From the IMG/VR virus record IMGVR_UViG_3300050821_022567, positions 1-64,000 of that record: a stretch of DNA of 64,000 nucleotides; one strand, given 5' to 3'. How positions within the stretch are numbered: the first letter of the stretch is position 1; every line of letters begins with the position of its first letter. The notes under the pieces were generated by a model. It was not told the DNA's origin and did not search any database. It was given only the letters and a program-made list of their open reading frames with translations. The position numbers and the translations under genes are program-made. Below are positions 59,815-64,000 of the stretch, in pieces. Origin of the DNA: a virus.

Positions 59815-60422
59815 GACGTCTCACTATTGCGACTGGCTACCTGATTAGCCAGTGCTGGCGCGACAAGAGACGCCATCTTGATGGCCCGAATTCCCGACGA
59901 GTACACCGCAGCCCGAATGGGCTGACCGTTCGGCGAGAGACCGTTCGGGGCGAGCGCGGCCTCCATCCCTTCGACCGCCGCAGCGCACTCGTCGATCGCA
60001 TACTCACGCACGCCGAGCATCGCGCTAGCGAGTGACTCGACCGCGGCGGCGCGCGCTTGCTTCGTCTCGTCGAGCGAGAGGGGGGAGAGCGGGCCGAGGA
60101 GTCCGTCGAGAAACCGGGAGGCTTGCAGACGCGCGCTCGCGGAGTATTGCTGCGCCATCCGGAGCTTCGCCTCGGCGACGGACGTCGCGGGCGGATCTTC
60201 CGCGGACGGGGCCGGGAGGCCCGCGACGGTCGCGAGCAATTCCTTCGCGCGCGCGACTCCGTCGGGAGAATTTCGATAGCCGATCGGCCTATTCGGGTCT
60301 CGCTCCTCGGGGATGTAGACGTCGGAGGATGCTTCCGTCGCCGCCGCGCGCTCGTCCACCTTGGCCCGTTCCTCCTCGACTTCGATGTACGTCCCGTCGT
60401 GCGTCGTTCGTTCGCGCGTCAT
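59811..60422 (-). CDS. Hypothetical helical protein, 203 aa
   Basis: ATG at 60420-60422. Begins MTRERTTHDGTYIEVEEERA. The middle is rich in Ala/Leu/Ser helices (VAEAKLRMAQQYSASARLQA, ARAAAVESLASAMLGVREYA) and the end is PALANQVASRNSETS. The final codons are formed by copy 4 of the GGCTAA element. Function unknown. Confidence 0.55.
   Translation of the reverse strand: MTRERTTHDGTYIEVEEERAKVDERAAATEASSDVYIPEERDPNRPIGYRNSPDGVARAKELLATVAGLPAPSAEDPPATSVAEAKLRMAQQYSASARLQASRFLDGLLGPLSPLSLDETKQARAAAVESLASAMLGVREYAIDECAAAVEGMEAALAPNGLSPNGQPIRAAVYSSGIRAIKMASLVAPALANQVASRNSETS
59835..59850 (-). promoter_or_regulatory. GGCTAA-N4-RTAGCC element, copy 4
   Basis: Minus strand GGCTAATCAGGTAGCC. The inverted repeat extends to eight bases per arm (ACTGGCTA/TAGCCAGT), the longest of the five. 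It sits 20 bases before the GTG start of the 59281-59814 gene. Confidence 0.6.
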
Positions 60423-61033
60423 GCTTCCTCCGGTATGGTGTTCGGGTCGCAGAGAAGTTCGCCCTCGTCGTTGCGTTCGCGCGCGCAGTCCGGTTTCCCG
60501 CAGCCCCGGCAGGGAACGCCGGCCGCGCGCTCGTACTTGATGATCGCCGCGAAGAGCCGAGCCTTGTCGGCGATGTGGCAGTCCACGCTCGCCGCCTCGT
60601 AGGCGCACTCGAGGAGATGGTCGATCGCGGTGGCGACGGCAGCCTCGCGATGGATCCGGGAGAACGCCAAGCCGAGCGGCTCCGTGACGTCCTCGGCGCT
60701 CCCTTGCGCGAGACGGCACGCTTCGGTGATGGCCAGTTTCTTCGAGTAGCGGCGCAGCGCGCGTCCCATGTCGAACGGCGCGACGCTCCAGTGCTCGACA
60801 TTCCCGTCGACATCATACGAAGCGCAGGCGACGAACTTGCCGCCCGGCCCTTCGAAGGTGAAGGTCCTCGCCACGTCGTAGAGACAGCGCAGTCGCTGAA
60901 GCTCGGCACCCTCAGCGGCCTTACGCGCCTCGATCGCCGCCTGGCACCCCTGGCAGTACCCGGGGCCCAAGGGCCACGTCTCCTGGTGCTCTTCGCACCA
61001 TCCGGTCTCGTGACGGTCCGACTCCTGCGTCAT
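60419..61033 (-). CDS. Hypothetical zinc-site protein, 204 aa
   Basis: ATG at 61031-61033. It has WCEEHQETWPLGPGYCQGCQ near the N-terminus and CRGCGKPDCARER near the C-terminus, two zinc sites flanking a helical domain (YSKKLAITEACRLAQGSAED). GTGA-type overlap with its neighbour. No family recognised. Confidence 0.55.
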   Translation of the reverse strand: MTQESDRHETGWCEEHQETWPLGPGYCQGCQAAIEARKAAEGAELQRLRCLYDVARTFTFEGPGGKFVACASYDVDGNVEHWSVAPFDMGRALRRYSKKLAITEACRLAQGSAEDVTEPLGLAFSRIHREAAVATAIDHLLECAYEAASVDCHIADKARLFAAIIKYERAAGVPCRGCGKPDCARERNDEGELLCDPNTIPEEA

Positions 61034-61770
61034 GCACCCTCCTTCGGTTTCAACCGCCGCTCGATCTCGTCCACGAACGCGGACGGCGGCAGGTCCTCGC
61101 CTGCGCCTTCCTCGAAGATCAACGACGTCCAATCTTCGTGGTCCGGCCCCTGGACCACGAACGCCCCGATCGTGACGTTGTGCTTCTGAATCCCAGAACA
61201 TGGGATCCGCCGCGCGAGCTCGGCGCGGACTTCCGCGAACCACCGGACGGGCGCGACATGGCCGCTGACGAGCACCTCCGCGTCGCGGTGCATGATGCTG
61301 AAGGTCGAGGTCACCGGACCGTCCTCGCTCGGGCACGCGCCGCCTTTCCCTACGCGCTTGGCTCCGCAGAGCCGGCAGGTCCCGAGGATGATGCCGCGGC
61401 ATCGGCACTCCGCCTTCGGGTCTCCACCGTCGCGGTGCCGCGCGCACCCCTGGTCGGCGCGGAGAACATGGCCGCCGGCTCGTGCCGCGGCGAGCTGTTC
61501 GCGCAGCAGCTCGACCTCCGCCGCGGACTTCGCCAGTAGCTCGAGGGGGTCCTGAAAGAGCTTCGCCGCGTCGAGCTCCGCGGCCAGCTCGCACCCCGGC
61601 CGGTGCCGAACCGCGTGCCCCATGACAGGCGCCGTGCTCGCCACATCCTCCATGACCTCGGCCCGGCAGCACGGGCACTCCCGCCAGGAGCCCGGCCGGT
61701 GCTTGGTCATGAAGGCGGAGTCCGGATGGCCCCACTCGACGCGGCGGAGGATCTCGAGCGCGCGGCTCAT
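61030..61770 (-). CDS. Hypothetical zinc-site protein, 246 aa
   Basis: ATG at 61768-61770, reading MSRALEILRRVEWGHPDSAF. Cysteine clusters WRECPCCRAEVMED, CRCRGIILGTCRLCGAKRVG and CPSEDG suggest two zinc sites around a coiled coil. The rest is alpha/beta. No family known. It overlaps the gene upstream. Confidence 0.55.
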   Translation of the reverse strand: MSRALEILRRVEWGHPDSAFMTKHRPGSWRECPCCRAEVMEDVASTAPVMGHAVRHRPGCELAAELDAAKLFQDPLELLAKSAAEVELLREQLAAARAGGHVLRADQGCARHRDGGDPKAECRCRGIILGTCRLCGAKRVGKGGACPSEDGPVTSTFSIMHRDAEVLVSGHVAPVRWFAEVRAELARRIPCSGIQKHNVTIGAFVVQGPDHEDWTSLIFEEGAGEDLPPSAFVDEIERRLKPKEGA

Positions 61771-61955
61771 TTCCCACCTCGACATTTCGGACAGCAAAGC
61801 TTCCGGACGAAGATCCCTAGGAAGCCGTAGCCCCGCGCGAACTCCCAGCCTGCGGGTAGCGACCTCGGCGTGGGAATGTCGTTGGTGATTGTCACGTCGA
61901 CATCGGCTCGAGCTTCGCAACTGTCGCAGACGATCACGCCCTTCACGAAGATCAC
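61767..61955 (-). CDS. Small zinc-finger protein, 62 aa
   Basis: GTG at 61953-61955 (GTGA). It reads VIFVKGVIVCDSCEARADVD, then ARGYGFLGIFVRKLCCPKCR. The C-x2-C...C-C-x2-C pattern is a four-cysteine finger in a minimal protein, a form common in this window. Function unknown. Confidence 0.55.
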   Translation of the reverse strand: MIFVKGVIVCDSCEARADVDVTITNDIPTPRSLPAGWEFARGYGFLGIFVRKLCCPKCRGGK

Positions 61956-62212
61956 GGTACGACCTGATCTTTCAGCGCATCCGCGCACTCCGCCCCGGTG
62001 AGCGGGAGCCCCTGGTCGTGGAGCGATTGGAGCGCCGCCGCCGCGGAGAGGAGCGTCCCGTTGCGGAGCGCCTTTAGCGTCCCGCCGACGAGCGCGATCG
62101 CGCGCTCCGCCCGGTTCTCCCCGCGAAGCTCCCCGAGCGCGGTGATGAGCTGAATCGCGTGCTGCCGGGCATCGTCGTTCACGTTGGCAATGAAGTCTTC
62201 TTGTTCGGTCAT
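61952..62212 (-). CDS. Hypothetical helical protein, 86 aa
   Basis: ATG at 62210-62212. Begins MTEQEDFIANVNDDARQHAI and continues as three Ala/Leu-rich helices (RAERAIALVGGTLKALRNGT, LSAAAALQSLHDQGLPLTGA). No motif recognised. Coupled to the SET-domain gene. Confidence 0.5.
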   Translation of the reverse strand: MTEQEDFIANVNDDARQHAIQLITALGELRGENRAERAIALVGGTLKALRNGTLLSAAAALQSLHDQGLPLTGAECADALKDQVVP

Positions 62213-62580
62213 TTCCTCTGCTCCTTCACGTGCTCCACCGGAGTCCGGTCCTCCGGGTCGCCGTTGTAGTTCACCGTCACCTCCTCGCCGGGCAGGATGG
62301 AGTGCCGAGCGAAGAAATGGAGCTCGCGACTCCGGATGCGAGACCGGTAGACGGCGTTCGGGCGGTAGGCGTGGTTGACGAGGCTCCCATACCCGAGCGC
62401 CAGCGCTCCCGTCGCAGGGTCTCCCCACTCGAAGACGTAGAACTCGAGGACGGGACCAAGAAGCGCGCGCATCGGCGCGACGATGACCGGGCACGCCATC
62501 ACGAGCTCGTGGCAGGCGAAGCGGCGCGTCGCGTAGACGCCACGGCCCTTCGAGTTGCGTCGGACGACGAGCCCGGTCAC
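62209..62580 (-). CDS. SET-domain protein lysine methyltransferase-like protein
   Basis: 123 aa, GTG at 62578-62580 (GTGA). GRGVYATRRF (12-21, substrate/SAM loop), GYGSLVNHAYRPNA (63-76, with the NHxxxPN SAM-binding motif) and GEEVTVNYNG (98-107) are the classical SET motifs, in the right order for a compact bacterial or phage SET protein. SET enzymes methylate lysines, in bacteria often ribosomal, chromatin-like or host proteins. The catalytic Tyr of the NYxG motif is present. The target here is unknown. Confidence 0.82.
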   Translation of the reverse strand: MTGLVVRRNSKGRGVYATRRFACHELVMACPVIVAPMRALLGPVLEFYVFEWGDPATGALALGYGSLVNHAYRPNAVYRSRIRSRELHFFARHSILPGEEVTVNYNGDPEDRTPVEHVKEQRK

Positions 62581-62942
62581 GGCCGACTCTCCGGAGCGGC
62601 CGGCAGCGCGCGCGCGTCCTCTGCGCGCTCCCGTTCGATCTCCGCCGCCTCGTTGTCGATCCAGGATTCGAAGAGGTCGAGGACGGCGCCCGCCGTGTTG
62701 CCGACGAATTCGTGGTGCCGCGAGCCACCAATCACGTAGCAGTGAAGATGCAGTTTCCACTCCGGCTGGTCCCCCGCGCGGTGCTCCCAGACGTTCGGGT
62801 AGGACCGCACGATCTCGACGGCCCCCTCGTACGACTTGCAGTGGGGATCCTCGGCGAGATGCCTCTCGATCATCACGAAGAGGCGCTCGCGCAGCGCGTT
62901 GAGTCGCTCCTCATGCAGCGCGGTGAATTCGGCGGCGCTCAC
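62577..62942 (-). CDS. Hypothetical protein, 121 aa
   Basis: ATGA coupled to the upstream gene. N-terminal helix (LHEERLNALRERLFVMIERH), a beta-rich middle (SYPNVWEHRAGDQPEWKLHL, HCYVIGGSRHHEFVGNTAGA) and an acidic end. A Cys in HCK and another in LHCYV might form a bridge or metal site. It overlaps the SET gene start. Function unknown. Confidence 0.5.
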   Translation of the reverse strand: MSAAEFTALHEERLNALRERLFVMIERHLAEDPHCKSYEGAVEIVRSYPNVWEHRAGDQPEWKLHLHCYVIGGSRHHEFVGNTAGAVLDLFESWIDNEAAEIERERAEDARALPAAPESRP

Positions 62943-63829
62943 GACTGGCCTCCCTCGAAGAAGATGGGGCTCGCCTGGACGGGCCAGCCCTTCGTCGCGA
63001 GCTTCAGCGACCGGAGCTTGCTCACCGCGTTCTGGAATCCGCTGGACGTCCGGGAGTAGTTCGTCGCCGCGGAGAGCTGGTCTTGGTCGAGCGGGTCTGG
63101 GTGCGCGATGCAGAGCGCCCTCAGAATCGTGCCCTCCGCCTTCGGCAGGCTCCGAACCCAGTAGTCCACGAGATCACGCCCGGTCGGCATCGGGGCGACG
63201 GCAAGCCCCAAGTCCTCCGATTCGCGCCCCCCGTCGGCGGTGACCCGCACGTTGTCCGCGCCCCCCTCCGCGAACCCGAGGGAACGAAGCCGGCTGAGTG
63301 CGTTCTGGAAGCCGCTCGACTTGAACGAGTACCCCGAGAGGACCGCGAGCTGCGCGGCCGACGTCGCCTCCCCTTCCCTCTGCGCGAGCACCGCGAGGAG
63401 GGCGCGCTCGCAGCGGCCGAGTCCCCCGGACCGCGCCTCCTTCAGCGCTTCCTTGAGGGTGGCCTTCTTCGGCGCGCGGAGAATCTCCGGCATCGGGCGC
63501 CCGGACGCCGACGGACGCCCCTCGAGCGCTGCGACCCGCGCCTCGAGCTCCCGCACGCGTTCCGCGAGCCCGCCCTCCGCCGCCGGCGCGCGCTCGACCT
63601 TCACGAGGTGCGGCGCGTCGAGCTTCTCCCCCGCGGCCGCCCGGCGGCAGAGCAGGATGACCGTCTCCATCCCCGCGACGCGCTCGAGGACGAGCGCCTT
63701 CGCCTCCTCGTCCGCGGGGAGCGTGTGGGTGAGTGCGCGCATCTGAACGAGCGCGGCCGCGATGGGCGGCGCGAACGGGCTCCCCGCGGGCACCTCGGGC
63801 TCCTTGAAGCGGCGGCGCTTGGCGCTCAC
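62939..63829 (-). CDS. DNA-binding protein with two repeated winged-helix domains, 296 aa
   Basis: GTG at 63827-63829. The N-terminal 90 residues are helical, followed by a coiled coil (ERVRELEARVAALEGR). Then two copies of the same winged-helix domain follow: ERALLAVLAQREGEATSAAQ with SSGFQNALSRLRSLGFAEGG (about 150-200), and GTILRALCIAHPDPLDQDQL with SSGFQNAVSKLRSLKLATKG (about 225-285). Both contain the S/T-S-S-G-F-Q-N-A motif, so they arose by internal duplication. Likely transcription or replication regulator. Confidence 0.65.
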   Translation of the reverse strand: MSAKRRRFKEPEVPAGSPFAPPIAAALVQMRALTHTLPADEEAKALVLERVAGMETVILLCRRAAAGEKLDAPHLVKVERAPAAEGGLAERVRELEARVAALEGRPSASGRPMPEILRAPKKATLKEALKEARSGGLGRCERALLAVLAQREGEATSAAQLAVLSGYSFKSSGFQNALSRLRSLGFAEGGADNVRVTADGGRESEDLGLAVAPMPTGRDLVDYWVRSLPKAEGTILRALCIAHPDPLDQDQLSAATNYSRTSSGFQNAVSKLRSLKLATKGWPVQASPIFFEGGQS

Positions 63830-63990
63830 GGCCCGTCTCCCATCTCGCGCGAATGCTTCGTCGGCGCGCGCCGATTGAGCCCGCCGCTTCGCTCGATGAA
63901 CCACGTCGCGTTCGCCAGGCGCCAGATCTCGTGGCGAATCCTCCGGAGCTCCGAGACGAGGCAGAGGAGAGCGAACCCGAAGAAGAGCAT
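63826..63990 (-). CDS. Membrane-anchored small protein, 54 aa, maybe cut by the window edge
   Basis: ATG at 63988-63990 opens MLFFGFALLCLVSELRRIRH, one membrane helix, then a basic tail (RLANATWFIERSGGLNRARR). The stop overlaps the next start (GTGA). The frame stays open to the right edge (GAA upstream), so a longer protein is possible. Confidence 0.45.
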   Translation of the reverse strand: MLFFGFALLCLVSELRRIRHEIWRLANATWFIERSGGLNRRAPTKHSREMGDGP

Positions 63991-64000
63991 CGCCGCGCCA

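Noticed and set aside
1-64000. CRISPR array, transposon ends, insertion sequence
   Set aside because: No regularly spaced direct repeats and no transposase motif were found. The repeats seen are short inverted elements or protein-level repeats.

Overview
The window is a 64 kb stretch of a GC-rich tailed-bacteriophage genome, or an integrated copy of one. About 110 genes are packed almost without gaps. Most neighbours share the 4-base start/stop overlaps ATGA, GTGA or TTGA, or the TGATG form, so translation is probably coupled across long transcripts. Base composition is strongly GC-rich. One protein carries a sigma-region-4-like module behind a CPF-SCRHHL motif that I associate with Myxococcota genomes and their phages. 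That suggests a myxobacterial or similar GC-rich host, but this is inference. No rRNA, CRISPR array, transposase or complete integrase is visible.

Region 1 (1-14182, minus strand) is the head-making block, read right to left in a Mu-like order: small terminase (13430-14182), large terminase (11798-13405), DUF935-type portal (9896-11650), a very large fused protein with ParB-like, Nudix, Mu gpI-protease and scaffold parts (5892-9125), capsid cement protein (5308-5760), major capsid protein (3834-5138), a gp36-like connector (1593-2102) and a gp10-like tail-completion protein (547-1092). Two small lipoprotein-like genes (9246-9869, 1120-1590) and a free-standing HNH endonuclease with its own promoter (2949-3752) are inserted among them. 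Tail and lysis genes are not in the window and may lie to the left.

Region 2 (14285-25658, plus strand) starts divergently from the terminase genes at a promoter of the form TTGCAT-16 bp-TAGATT. It holds many small zinc-ribbon and DNA-binding proteins, an HNH protein, an SF2 helicase with its own TTGACA promoter and operator-like inverted repeat, a run of excisionase/MerR-like proteins that includes a tandem duplication, and a DUF5131 (Gp37/Gp68) protein. This looks like the early or control block.

Region 3 (25655-64000, minus strand) converges on region 2. It carries replication genes (DnaB helicase, a winged-helix loader or initiator, SSB, endonuclease VII, VRR-NUC nuclease), two DNA adenine methyltransferases, two ASCH proteins, DUF1643 and DUF7227-like proteins, a sigma-like regulator and many unknown small proteins. 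It also carries a striking set of host-interaction candidates: a proteasome-type (ARC/PAN-like) AAA+ unfoldase, a GroES co-chaperonin, a Tad2-like (DUF2829) Thoeris-inhibitor domain and a SET-domain lysine methyltransferase. No DNA polymerase is seen, so replication probably uses the host enzyme.

Two sequence elements tie the genome together. One is GGCTAA-N4-RTAGCC, found four times exactly and once with one mismatch, always in the direction of local transcription and usually just before a gene. The other is a -10 box TAGATT with a 16 bp spacer at three promoters (18 bp at a fourth), several of them placed so that the message would begin at or next to the start codon.
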